A DNA stretch of 10,000 nucleotides from Methanospirillum hungatei (GCF_020216685.1 NZ_JAIWNS010000027.1:1-10000), one strand, 5' to 3'. Positions 1-7,332 are shown, counted from the stretch's first letter. The notes: a model not told the origin generated them from the sequence alone. Program-made: numbers and translations.

Positions 1-503
1 ATGGGCATGAGGATGATGAGAATGAGGATGACTGACTCTGCCGGAACCTGCATACCTCCAAGAGTAATCGCGGTGGCAAGGAGGATTACCACGATGTACG
101 TCAGGTACCAGGAACAAGCGATACCATATGTCCCGATGCGGAGTGATCGTTCATCCTGCAGACCAAGGTCACCATCCTGCCTTTTCATCCTCCAGTGTAA
201 AAGTAGGAGGACCATACCAAAAACCATCCCCATGGTTGGTGTTGGAGGCAGGAGGGGTGTGGGGGTAAGGAATCCGGCGAATGATATCCCAATGCACAGA
301 ACACCCATGACCGCAATGATCCGACGAACCTCTGGGGAATTGTGTTTTTTCAGTAGATACATAGCTCCAATTCCAAGGGCAATCAGAAGTATCCAGATAA
401 GTGCATCATAGGTAAATCCTGATGCGAGGTACGTTCCGATGAGAACGACAATTGCCAAGGCTGCTATGGTAATTTCCAGTGTGATGATGGCGGTCCGGTT
501 CAT
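1..503 (-). CDS. DUF2178-like multi-spanning membrane protein (C-terminus cut by window edge)
   Basis: Reading the minus strand from an ATG at 503 gives 167 codons without a stop up to the window edge, so the C-terminus is missing. The product is very hydrophobic, with likely membrane segments near residues 5-28, 33-51, 62-79, 91-104, 126-149 and from 154 on. A charged loop after the fourth segment carries D117-E118-R119 followed by a Ser-Trp at 131-132, the arrangement I associate with archaeal DUF2178 membrane proteins; the function of that family is unknown. The start is supported by a weak GTGAT (506-510) and by the promoter array just upstream. Genes of this family are often beside a small HTH regulator, which could lie beyond the left edge; that is inference. 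The plus-strand ORF over the same bases is an antisense shadow. Coding call is firm, family call is moderate. Confidence 0.75.
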   Translation of the reverse strand, partial: MNRTAIITLEITIAALAIVVLIGTYLASGFTYDALIWILLIALGIGAMYLLKKHNSPEVRRIIAVMGVLCIGISFAGFLTPTPLLPPTPTMGMVFGMVLLLLHWRMKRQDGDLGLQDERSLRIGTYGIACSWYLTYIVVILLATAITLGGMQVPAESVILILIILMP

Positions 504-512
504 AATATCACG

Positions 513-569
513 GTGAGATATTTCTCACAAGGTGTTAGATATATCCAACTTATGTGAGATAAATCTAAC
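513..569 (-). promoter_or_regulatory. Array of three tandem palindromic operators over a promoter
   Basis: Three 16-bp imperfect inverted repeats with a 6-4-6 layout lie at 513-528 (GTGAGATATTTCTCAC), 534-549 (GTTAGATATATCCAAC) and 554-569 (GTGAGATAAATCTAAC). Shared pattern: GTNAGATAWWTCYNAC approximately. Their starts are 21 and 20 bp apart, close to two helical turns, so bound dimers would sit on one DNA face. They end 9 bp before the ATG at 503. Each core is TATA-like; the middle one (GATATATC) would place a transcription start near 515. Binding would therefore compete with TBP or block initiation. The regulator is unknown. Confidence 0.7.
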
Positions 570-584
570 TCAAGGAGATGATCC

Positions 585-608
585 AAAAAAACGCATAAAG
601 AGAAAAAA
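585..608 (-). terminator. Poly-T terminator after the UPF0175 gene
   Basis: On the minus strand there are two T-runs, T6 at 603-608 and T7 at 585-591, about 60-80 nt beyond the stop of the UPF0175 gene and before the operator array. Archaeal RNA polymerase terminates at such U-runs without needing a hairpin, so these probably separate the UPF0175 transcript from the next gene. Confidence 0.5.
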
Positions 609-666
609 GGTATCAGGTGAATAACTTTGTAATGGTTTCCTTATCGCATCGGAAAACGAGTAGTAA

Positions 667-960
667 TCAAACAACAATGTTATTGTGAAGAATTTGTTTA
701 AGAGTATTCAGGTCTTCTTCAGCTTCTTCCAGAGAAGAATCAAGGCCGATATTCCGACTTATGAGTTCATCTATCATATCCATTTTGGTTTCAAAACCAG
801 CAATCTCTGCTGCTTTCCCCAAAGAAATTTTTTCCTCACGAAATAGTTCTACCGCTACTGCTCTTTGAATATATACTCCGACCTCATCTGGTCTGATATT
901 GACGAGCCATGGAAACGATTTTGGAAGATCAATGGTGGTTTGAATCAAATCGGGGGCCAT
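667..960 (-). CDS. UPF0175 family protein (antitoxin-like), without adjacent toxin
   Basis: A 97-residue soluble protein. Residues 42-55 (EEKISLGKAAEIAG) form the family's helix-turn-helix-like core, preceded by a helix (26-40) and followed by a helix and an acidic tail (74-85), the usual UPF0175 order and length. Members are often found just upstream of a DUF3368/PIN-domain toxin and are thought to act as antitoxins that bind DNA; this is family knowledge, not shown here. Downstream (666 to 504) there is no PIN ORF, only short reading frames and T-runs, so the gene is an orphan. The start ATG at 960 fits family length, but no strong ribosome binding site is visible; an AT-rich AAATTATTA at about 984-992 could be a TATA box for a nearly leaderless mRNA. 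The gene looks more AT-rich than the leuS/top6 genes, which may hint at separate origin. Confidence 0.8.
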   Translation of the reverse strand: MAPDLIQTTIDLPKSFPWLVNIRPDEVGVYIQRAVAVELFREEKISLGKAAEIAGFETKMDMIDELISRNIGLDSSLEEAEEDLNTLKQILHNNIVV

Positions 961-1063
961 AATACAACCATTTATTCTTCTAATAATTTCTCTTGTGAAT
1001 CATGTTCATTGATGAGGTAGGTTTACAGGTCGGTTTGGTTTCCTGATTTTTTTTACATAAATC

Positions 1064-1996
1064 TCACAAAACTTTCCATCTGACCAGAACAAATAACCCT
1101 ATAGCACTGGCCGCAACTGCACAAAACATGATAAATAAAAACGCAAAGGGATCATCCTGCAGGGGAAGTGTTACATTCATCCCATAAATGCTCGCAATAA
1201 GGGTAGGCAAAGAAATCAGTATTGTAATACTGGTGAGGAGTTTCATCACGACATTGACATTATTATTGATAATCGATGCAAAGGTCCCGGTCATACCCAT
1301 GATGATCGAGGTATAGATATTCGCCATCTCAAGAGCCTGTTTATTCTCAATCACCATCTCCTCATAGAGATCATGCTCCTCGTCACTCATTTCAAGGATA
1401 CTTGAATAGGAGAACTTCTCAACCATCAGTGAGTTGGACCGAAGCGATGTTGTGAAAAAAACGAGGCTTTTGTGCAGGTTAAAGAGATCAAGGAGCAGGT
1501 CATTGGTTGTTGACCGGTGCAGGTTCATCTCAATCTGGCTTGACATCCGGTTGATATCTTTCAGGTACCGAAGGAACCGGAGGGCTGTCCGGTAACAGAT
1601 CTGAAGCGCAAACCTGGTTCTGGTCCTGGTATCAAAATTTCTGACCCATCCGGAGAGGAACTCATCGAGAACATCCACTTCGGTCAGGGTGACGGTGATG
1701 ATGACATTCGCAGTCAGGATGATACCAATCGGGAGTGTAATGTAGGGTATTGCTGCCTCTTCAGGTTCACGCCGGGGCGATCTGATAAGAATCAGAATAT
1801 TCCCTTCGTCCACCTCGAAACGTGCCCGTTCATCAACATCAAGGGGGTCGGTAAAGAACTCAATCCAGACACCATACTTCTCAACAAGAAGAGATATTTC
1901 CTTTTCCGTGGGATTGACCACCTTGATCCAGCATCCGTCCTCCCACGAGTCTACCGGAATCAGACCGTCCTGTGTGGTAATATATGCTGAAATCAT
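1064..1996 (-). CDS. corA: CorA-family magnesium/divalent cation channel
   Basis: A 310-residue CorA-type transporter, expected to form a pentameric Mg2+ (possibly Co2+/Ni2+) channel in the cytoplasmic membrane. The soluble N-terminal region (about 1-245) has the alternating beta/alpha part and then long charged helices that make the funnel. Two membrane segments follow, at about 250-271 and 284-305, and the diagnostic selectivity motif YGMN is at 271-274. The loop after it (V-T-L-P-L, then an acidic DD) is the GMNV-LP type and not the MPE loop of the enterobacterial protein. The C-terminus ends in a short basic stretch (RWKVL), as usual. The ATG at 1996 follows a good ribosome binding site (GGTGGGGATGAT, 1999-2010). 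It is transcribed divergently from the DUF5611-like gene and has its own TATA box, so it is probably monocistronic. Confidence 0.93.
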   Translation of the reverse strand: MISAYITTQDGLIPVDSWEDGCWIKVVNPTEKEISLLVEKYGVWIEFFTDPLDVDERARFEVDEGNILILIRSPRREPEEAAIPYITLPIGIILTANVIITVTLTEVDVLDEFLSGWVRNFDTRTRTRFALQICYRTALRFLRYLKDINRMSSQIEMNLHRSTTNDLLLDLFNLHKSLVFFTTSLRSNSLMVEKFSYSSILEMSDEEHDLYEEMVIENKQALEMANIYTSIIMGMTGTFASIINNNVNVVMKLLTSITILISLPTLIASIYGMNVTLPLQDDPFAFLFIMFCAVAASAIGLFVLVRWKVL

Positions 1997-1998
1997 GG

Positions 1999-2010
1999 AT
2001 CATCCCCACC
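1999..2010 (-). promoter_or_regulatory. Ribosome binding site of corA
   Basis: Minus-strand GGTGGGGATGAT ends 2 nt before the corA ATG; the GGTGG (2006-2010) at about 9 nt spacing pairs with the archaeal 16S tail. It fixes the start at 1996. Confidence 0.6.
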
Positions 2011-2022
2011 AGAATAAACGTG

Positions 2023-2041
2023 ATCAGTACTGCAGACTGAT
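2023..2041 (-). promoter_or_regulatory. Inverted repeat between corA TATA box and start codon
   Basis: ATCAGT (2023-2028) and its exact complement ACTGAT (2036-2041) flank 7 bases. The repeat sits directly downstream of the corA TATA box and over the expected transcription start, so it could be an operator or a small hairpin in the leader. The arms are only 6 bp, so chance is possible. Confidence 0.35.
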
Positions 2042-2043
2042 GG

Positions 2044-2053
2044 TATAAATAAA
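2044..2053 (-). promoter_or_regulatory. TATA box of corA
   Basis: Minus-strand TTTATTTATA lies about 48-57 nt upstream of the corA ATG. A start of transcription about 25 nt downstream would be near 2020, leaving a leader of about 25 nt that contains the ribosome binding site. Confidence 0.5.
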
Positions 2054-2143
2054 GGTAGGGAGAGCATGACAGGAGTTTCTGCAACCTGTTTGCGGGGAAT
2101 GTCAGGACAAGGGGATAGGTTGAACAGCCGGTCCGAGCAGATT

Positions 2144-2153
2144 CAGTATACTG
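2144..2153. promoter_or_regulatory. Perfect 10-bp palindrome upstream of the DUF5611-like gene
   Basis: CAGTATACTG is a perfect palindrome 10 bp upstream of the TATA candidate at 2164-2171. It shares CAGTA half-sites with CAGTACTG at 2025-2032 on the corA side. The same 10-mer also occurs inside a coding region at 6364-6373, which weakens a regulatory reading. Confidence 0.25.
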
Positions 2154-2163
2154 GTTTTGGGTC

Positions 2164-2171
2164 TTTATATG
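2164..2171 (+). promoter_or_regulatory. TATA box of the DUF5611-like gene
   Basis: TTTATATG lies 55-62 nt upstream of the ATG at 2226 and would start RNA near 2193. A weaker ACATATCC at 2192-2199 would instead give an almost leaderless mRNA starting near the ATG. No clear ribosome binding site precedes the ATG, which favours the second option or weak initiation. Confidence 0.4.
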
Positions 2172-2225
2172 TATGGATCTCTCATCTGTAACACATATCC
2201 GATCACACAACCATTGAGTACACTT

Positions 2226-2540
2226 ATGCAGGAATATCCGGTTAAGCGAACTCACATCAAGGTTCTTCCCGAGAATATTACCGCGAAGATAACCGAACAT
2301 TTTGGCACCGCTCCTGTAGAAAAAGACGGGTGGTATACGATCTCATATGGCGCCCTTGAATCCATGCAGGTAAAACTGGGAGATGCAAAAAAATCAATCA
2401 TCATCGCAACAGTTTCAAAGCAGGGAATTGAAGATGAGCAGGTCATCCTTGATACGAACAAGCGGTTCCGGCGATATCTGGATGATGTGACCGGGTACTC
2501 CACCAAGGAACGGGTTAAAAAAGCAAAATCAGTAGAATAA
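2226..2540 (+). CDS. DUF5611-like conserved archaeal protein
   Basis: A 104-residue soluble protein and the only plus-strand gene here. It begins MQEYPVKRTHIKV and continues with an alternating beta/alpha pattern; a hydrophobic strand (SIIIATV, about 65-71) precedes a conserved-looking stretch VILDTNKRFRRYLDDVTGY and a Lys-rich tail. From memory this matches the DUF5611 family of methanogenic archaea, whose role is not established. The reading frame is open from 2157, but the upstream ATG would overlap the TATA box and add a tail the family lacks, so 2226 is preferred. The basic tail may suggest nucleic-acid or ribosome contact, which is only inference. It diverges from corA and runs head-on into leuS, with 3 nt between the stop codons. 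Confidence 0.85.
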   Translation: MQEYPVKRTHIKVLPENITAKITEHFGTAPVEKDGWYTISYGALESMQVKLGDAKKSIIIATVSKQGIEDEQVILDTNKRFRRYLDDVTGYSTKERVKKAKSVE

Positions 2541-2543
2541 AAT

Positions 2544-5318
2544 CTACTCTATTATTATTGCCGGTTTGAAGGGAAGGGCTGATCCTGCCTTCATATGCTG
2601 ACAGGCATCGGCTGGTATTACTTCTATCTCAAGTTTTGTATCTTCAGCAAGGAACGCCGCTGCTCCCTTGAAGACTGCCAGCTCATCAGGCTTATGTGCG
2701 ACAATCCGGTCCACAAGGTCGGACGGAAGTTTGTGGAAGAGATTTGTGCACTGTTTGACTGCATCTGCTGCTTCCTTACCCCGTGACTTGATCTCCTCGT
2801 TCTGCATAACATCCCTGATGACGTTCTTCTTGTCTGGTGCTCCGGCTATGAGCGTTAAAATGTCCCATTTCCAGGACGGTGCAACACAGATGGTAACTTT
2901 CCTTGGAGGTGTCTTCAGAATCCGGAGGATGGACTCGATGTCCTCTACAGTTCTGACTAAAAGTTCCTCAGCAATCTCTGCGGCATCATCCACTAGAGCT
3001 GCATCTGATTCAGGCCAGGGTGCGAATGAGACAAGACCTTCCCCGATATCCTTCCAGAGATCCTCGCAGGTGAACGGGATGATAGGAGCAAGGAGCCTGA
3101 CCCATGTAGAGCAGAGCGACTTCATTGCACTCTTCCCTGCAGGGCTCTGACCAAGACGGCGTTTATACCATTTCAGGTCTGATTCAAATCCGAAGAAAGC
3201 CTCCTGAAGTGCCTGCCTGGTCTGGAAGTTCTCCATCGCTGTAGTGACCAAAGAGATATGGTTCTGCATCCGTGAGATGAGCCACCGGTCAATGTCCGTC
3301 TCCGGGCCATCAGCTGCAAGTCCGTCACGGATGGTCTGGGCGAACCGTTCAATCTGTTTCTTCGTGGATGAGACCAGTTCATTTCTCCAGTCAAAGTCCT
3401 GCCATGGCTCTCCTGAACCTATCAGGAACATCCGGACGGTATCGGCACCAAAGTCATTGATGGCATCCTCAAGCAGGTACACATTCCCTTTGGACGAGGA
3501 CATCTTTGCCCCGTTTAAGAGGCCCATTCCAAAGACAACCATACCATGGGGGAGACAATCTTTTGGGAATATCGTACAGTGGTGGAAGAGCTGGAAGGTC
3601 AGGTGGTTAGATATGAGATCCTTTGCAGAGAATCTGAAGTCGTACGGGTACCAGTACAGGAACTCCTTTCTCATACCATCGAGCCGTTCCCGCTCCGGAA
3701 GTCCTTCAGACTCTTTTCCAAGGAAGATGTAATCAAAGACCGCCGGTGTCAGGAGAGCAGGATCAATGTGCTTAATCCTGGAGGCTATGGTATAATAAGC
3801 CATGTAGATGGTCGAGTCAGAGAGCGGTTCGATAAGCCACTCAGGATCCCATGGCATCTTCGTTCCAAGACCGATACGCCGGGAACAGGCCCAGTCCTTG
3901 AGCCAGTCAACAGTCCGGTAAAACTCAGCCCTGACCTCCTGGGGGACGAGCTCCATGTTATCAAGATGGTCTTTGACCTGCTGTTTCCAGGCTTCATCAC
4001 TGTATTCAAGGAACCACTGATCATGAAGGACTTTGACAAAGACCCGGGATCCGCACCGGCAGACAACCGGCCGTATGTCAAACTCGTACATGATGCATGA
4101 GTGATGCTTCCCGATCAGAACCTCTGCGATCTCCTCCCTGGCAAATTTGACCGGTTTTCCACCATACTGCTCGTACATCTTTCCGGTCGCATGCTCGGCA
4201 GTATAGACAGACTGGGTCAGTTCGACAAGGTTTGGATCATCCTGGTTGATGATATCAGCCTTTTCGACTGCTTCAACTGCGGGAAATTCTCCGTACCCCT
4301 CAACGGTGATGAGCCCGACCGGTTTGATATCCGTATACTGACCTTTCCGCTGCAGGTCCCGAAGAGCGATATAATCATAGGGTGCATGAGCCGGAACACT
4401 CATCACAAGCCCGGTTGCCATATCTGGATCAACAAAGACTGCGGGAAGGATCGGAACCTCTCCACAGAAGGGGTGACTGACTTTCTTGTCTACCAGATCT
4501 GATCCTTTCATGGTGCCGATCTCGGCGACCTCATGATCCTGCAGGGCAATCTTCTCCATCGCCTGTCTTGAGAGGATCCACTCCTTTCCATCAACCCGTG
4601 CCCTGACGTACTCGACCGTGGGATTGACCCAGAGATTGGTAACTCCGTAGATTGTCTCTGGCCGGAGGGTTGCACAGGGGATAAATGCATCCCCGTACTG
4701 GAACATGATGAGGGTAAACTTCTGGATCTCAGCCTTGTCTCCTTCAAGAAGGTCATGGTCTCCGACCGGATTTTCACACTGCGGGCAGTACCTGACCGGA
4801 TGGGCACCCTTGTTTACATGGCCTGCTTCCCGGAGATGGTACCACTGCCATTCGATAAACTTACTATAGGTTGGTTCAACCGTGGTAAAGCGTCGTGACC
4901 AGTCGATCGAAAGACCTGCCTGGGTCATGACCCGTTCATACTCATTTGAAAAATGGTTGACAATGTTAAGCGGGTCGGTAAACGTTTCAAGGACATCCTC
5001 CGGAACCCGGTACAGATCCCGGTAGAGTTTTATGGCACTCTCATCCCGCCTGGCTATACGTTTTGAGATACCGATAACCGGTGCACCGGTGACATGAAAT
5101 GCCATCGGATAGAGGACTTCACGCCCACGCATCCGCCAGAACCGGGCGACAACATCAGGAACGATGTAGGTCCGGCCATGACCGACATGCATAGCCCCAC
5201 TCGGGTACGGGTAGGCAACGGTCAGGTAGAATTTCTTTTTTTCAGAGGGGGTGGCAATAAACACCCCGTCCCATTGTTTCCGAATAGCAGCTTCCAAAGC
5301 CTGTGTCTCTTCCGTCAT
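2544..5318 (-). CDS. leuS: Leucyl-tRNA synthetase, archaeal type
   Basis: This 924-residue class I enzyme charges tRNA-Leu with leucine. The catalytic fold shows the HIGH-type motif HVGH at 44-47 and the KMSKS-type motif KMSSS at 605-609. A Cys pair (C178, C181) in YCPQC belongs to a zinc-binding insert. The editing (CP1) domain lies roughly between 190 and 420, with the T-rich segment TLRPETIYG and the VPAHAPYD segment whose D315 is the likely conserved editing-site Asp. The helical anticodon-binding domain follows at about 640-780, then the archaeal/eukaryal-type C-terminal domain to the end. Length is normal for archaeal LeuRS. The ATG at 5318 is 8 nt after the stop of the PIN-ATPase gene, and its ribosome binding site (GAGGGTG, 5322-5328) overlaps that stop, implying co-transcription and probably coupled translation. 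No missing key residues were seen. Confidence 0.98.
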   Translation of the reverse strand: MTEETQALEAAIRKQWDGVFIATPSEKKKFYLTVAYPYPSGAMHVGHGRTYIVPDVVARFWRMRGREVLYPMAFHVTGAPVIGISKRIARRDESAIKLYRDLYRVPEDVLETFTDPLNIVNHFSNEYERVMTQAGLSIDWSRRFTTVEPTYSKFIEWQWYHLREAGHVNKGAHPVRYCPQCENPVGDHDLLEGDKAEIQKFTLIMFQYGDAFIPCATLRPETIYGVTNLWVNPTVEYVRARVDGKEWILSRQAMEKIALQDHEVAEIGTMKGSDLVDKKVSHPFCGEVPILPAVFVDPDMATGLVMSVPAHAPYDYIALRDLQRKGQYTDIKPVGLITVEGYGEFPAVEAVEKADIINQDDPNLVELTQSVYTAEHATGKMYEQYGGKPVKFAREEIAEVLIGKHHSCIMYEFDIRPVVCRCGSRVFVKVLHDQWFLEYSDEAWKQQVKDHLDNMELVPQEVRAEFYRTVDWLKDWACSRRIGLGTKMPWDPEWLIEPLSDSTIYMAYYTIASRIKHIDPALLTPAVFDYIFLGKESEGLPERERLDGMRKEFLYWYPYDFRFSAKDLISNHLTFQLFHHCTIFPKDCLPHGMVVFGMGLLNGAKMSSSKGNVYLLEDAINDFGADTVRMFLIGSGEPWQDFDWRNELVSSTKKQIERFAQTIRDGLAADGPETDIDRWLISRMQNHISLVTTAMENFQTRQALQEAFFGFESDLKWYKRRLGQSPAGKSAMKSLCSTWVRLLAPIIPFTCEDLWKDIGEGLVSFAPWPESDAALVDDAAEIAEELLVRTVEDIESILRILKTPPRKVTICVAPSWKWDILTLIAGAPDKKNVIRDVMQNEEIKSRGKEAADAVKQCTNLFHKLPSDLVDRIVAHKPDELAVFKGAAAFLAEDTKLEIEVIPADACQHMKAGSALPFKPAIIIE

Positions 5319-5321
5319 TCA

Positions 5322-5328
5322 CACCCTC
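5322..5328 (-). promoter_or_regulatory. Ribosome binding site of leuS overlapping the upstream stop codon
   Basis: Minus-strand GAGGGTG overlaps the TGA stop (5327-5329) of the ATPase gene and lies 3 nt before the leuS ATG. Terminating ribosomes would expose or occupy it, a usual arrangement for coupled translation. Confidence 0.6.
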
Positions 5329-7294
5329 ACACTGTTTTGAGCCTGATGGGTTCGCCCTCATTATATCTGCGCAGCATCTCCTGGGCGATGGTGCTGTTTT
5401 TCGCCAGGTGTATCTCACCAGAGTCATTCACCGTCGCGGTAAAGAGATACTCCCGCCCGGCAAAGACATCCACGATCTTCCCGGTGTTATCCGGAGAGAT
5501 GATGGAAAGTTGTTTCTTGTCTATTCTGACCTGCAGCCCGTCTCCAAGGGTCAGTTCCTCACGGTCTGATGATCCTGGTGAGAGGGCCTTTACTTTCTTT
5601 GCAAGTTCTGATGATGGTCTGATGTCAATGCCGACCCCGACCTTGTTGACGATTGCCGCGATGTTCTTTCCGCCTTTTCCAATTGCTGCCGGAACATCCC
5701 GGTCATCGATATAGACAACTGCCTTTGTAGCAGAGAGCATCTCAACATTGACCTCACCACCGGTGTATCGGCCTATCTCCCGCTGGATGTCCCGTTCGGT
5801 GATGGACCAGGCATTGGTCTCCTCCTCCTCGTCCGGCTCTTCGTCATCAGGTGCCTTCTCCTCTACCGGTTCCTCCCGAGGCTCTGCATGCATGACGGTC
5901 TCTTCAGGGGGTACATACTTCTCGGAAGTTTCTGGTTCTTCTCCCTCCTCTTCAACCGGAAGAACAATAGTCTCCGTGCCGTATCTGAAGATCTCAAAGA
6001 TCGGAAGGTTTGTCTTTACATCTGAAACCGTCGTGACCGGTCGTATCTGCATATCAGAGTCAATGCCCTCCGGGACTTTCATAGAGAAGGAGGTTGAGCA
6101 GATCTGGTGTATCTGCCCGTCCCTGACATAGATCATGCTGCCAAAGATCTGTGCCAGGACAGAGAAGTCAAGCCGGTCTGCAAATCGCTGGAGTGCTTCA
6201 TGGGGTGACACGGCATGGATGATTCCGATCATCCCGATACCGGCAAGCCGCATGTCAGCAAATACTTCAAAGTCCTCGTTTCTGCGAAGTTCATCAAAGA
6301 TGACAAAATCAGGCCTGACCAGAAGGAGCACGTCCGCGGTATTGGCCATACTCCCGTCAAGAGCAGTATACTGGGTGATCTGGTCTGGAACAAGCATCTC
6401 ACGCGGCTGTTCCATGGTTTTAATGATAACCCCTTCATCACAGAGGTAGGTTGCAATAGCCTGGGCAAGGGTGGTCTTTCCACATCCCGGCGGCCCGGTG
6501 ATAAGAATCCCCGGCTTTTCTCCTTTAAGCATCTGCTTTATGAGATCAGCTTCGGAATAATCATCGAGTGAGAGGTCAACAATCGGCCTGACTGCGGTAA
6601 TCTCCATCCCATCAGAGAAGGGACGTCTGGTTATTGATATCCGCATGGATCCAATCTGGACAACGGTTACACCCCGCTTTTCGATCTCGATAAATCCATC
6701 TGGATCGCGTTTTGCCCGTTCAAGGATCTCCTGGGCGATCATCCGCAGTTCATACTCCGTGCAGAGCTGGTCACGCAGAGTCATCGTCTCGGTCTTCTGG
6801 ATGGTCCCTTTTCGTGCAACCGGCTTTGCCCGTTCTTTCAGGTACACAGCGATGGTATGTTCATCAAAAAACTGGTCTATGGCAAGCGGAGTAAAGTCTT
6901 CTACCTGTGGCTTGAGATAGAGGACATCAATGCCTTTTGCCTTTGCGACCTCAGACTGGACCACGTCACTTGTGATAAACCTGGCTCCATAATCGATGGC
7001 AACTTTCCGGATAAGTGCATCAATTTCACCGCCGCTGGCAAGTTTTACCTGCTCAAGGGAGGGGCGGACACCAACAAATTCTATCGATATTATCCCCTGT
7101 TCGGCAAGTTTGCAGAGCTCCTGAAGTTCGGTAAGGCCCGAGAAACCTATTTCTCTTCCCTGGTTTGCCTGGGCCTCCAACTCAGCAACGACTGCTTCCG
7201 GTATTATTATATGGGCTCCGTTATATTCTCCGGTATCAATTAGATTGGTGATGCGTCCGTCTATAACGACGCTGGTATCAGGAACTATTTTCAA
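5327..7294 (-). CDS. PIN-domain / ATPase / KH-domain protein (COG1855, PINA-like)
   Basis: A 655-residue protein with three recognisable parts. The N-terminal PIN domain (about 1-130) keeps its four acidic residues: D6, E38 (in VVAEL), D92 and D110, so nuclease activity is plausible. A PilT/GspE-like ATPase domain follows (about 225-440), with Walker [10 protein letters not shown] at 267-275 and Walker B D334-E335. An acidic, low-complexity linker (about 446-495) leads to a KH domain with its GKGG loop at 539-542, then a beta-rich end (about 575-645). The order matches the archaeal COG1855 family; the Sulfolobus homologue PINA is reported as a Holliday-junction branch-migration ATPase working with Hjm/Hjc. 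Whether this copy acts on DNA or RNA is not shown. The start is TTG at 7294, supported by GGTGA at 7301-7305 and by the start of the PIN domain. leuS follows after 8 nt. Confidence 0.93.
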   Translation of the reverse strand: MKIVPDTSVVIDGRITNLIDTGEYNGAHIIIPEAVVAELEAQANQGREIGFSGLTELQELCKLAEQGIISIEFVGVRPSLEQVKLASGGEIDALIRKVAIDYGARFITSDVVQSEVAKAKGIDVLYLKPQVEDFTPLAIDQFFDEHTIAVYLKERAKPVARKGTIQKTETMTLRDQLCTEYELRMIAQEILERAKRDPDGFIEIEKRGVTVVQIGSMRISITRRPFSDGMEITAVRPIVDLSLDDYSEADLIKQMLKGEKPGILITGPPGCGKTTLAQAIATYLCDEGVIIKTMEQPREMLVPDQITQYTALDGSMANTADVLLLVRPDFVIFDELRRNEDFEVFADMRLAGIGMIGIIHAVSPHEALQRFADRLDFSVLAQIFGSMIYVRDGQIHQICSTSFSMKVPEGIDSDMQIRPVTTVSDVKTNLPIFEIFRYGTETIVLPVEEEGEEPETSEKYVPPEETVMHAEPREEPVEEKAPDDEEPDEEEETNAWSITERDIQREIGRYTGGEVNVEMLSATKAVVYIDDRDVPAAIGKGGKNIAAIVNKVGVGIDIRPSSELAKKVKALSPGSSDREELTLGDGLQVRIDKKQLSIISPDNTGKIVDVFAGREYLFTATVNDSGEIHLAKNSTIAQEMLRRYNEGEPIRLKTV

Positions 7295-7300
7295 ATATTT

Positions 7301-7305
7301 TCACC
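7301..7305 (-). promoter_or_regulatory. Ribosome binding site deciding a TTG start
   Basis: Minus-strand GGTGA lies 6 nt before the TTG at 7294. No ATG or GTG occurs nearby in frame, and the PIN domain begins immediately, so the TTG start is well supported. Confidence 0.65.
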
Positions 7306-7332
7306 GGGTTATAATTGGTCATTCATTCCTTT

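Noticed and set aside
1..411. Plus-strand ORF of 136 codons
   Set aside because: Its product is Arg/Met/Ser-rich low-quality sequence, while the minus strand over the same bases gives a coherent hydrophobic membrane protein with promoter signals.
1047..1054. T8 run as a corA terminator
   Set aside because: The T-run is on the plus strand; on the corA (minus) strand it is an A-run and would not act as a U-run terminator.
2157..2225. N-terminal extension of the DUF5611-like protein from ATG 2157
   Set aside because: It would place the start codon before the likely TATA box, and the family-like sequence begins at the ATG at 2226.
1881..2300. Minus-strand ORF of 139 codons across the corA/DUF5611 intergenic region
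   Set aside because: It overlaps the corA start, its promoter and the DUF5611-like gene, and its translation resembles no family.
3244..4100. Long plus-strand ORFs antisense to leuS (3244-3732, 3546-4100)
   Set aside because: Typical antisense shadows of a conserved gene with GC-biased third positions; no ribosome binding sites or family resemblance.
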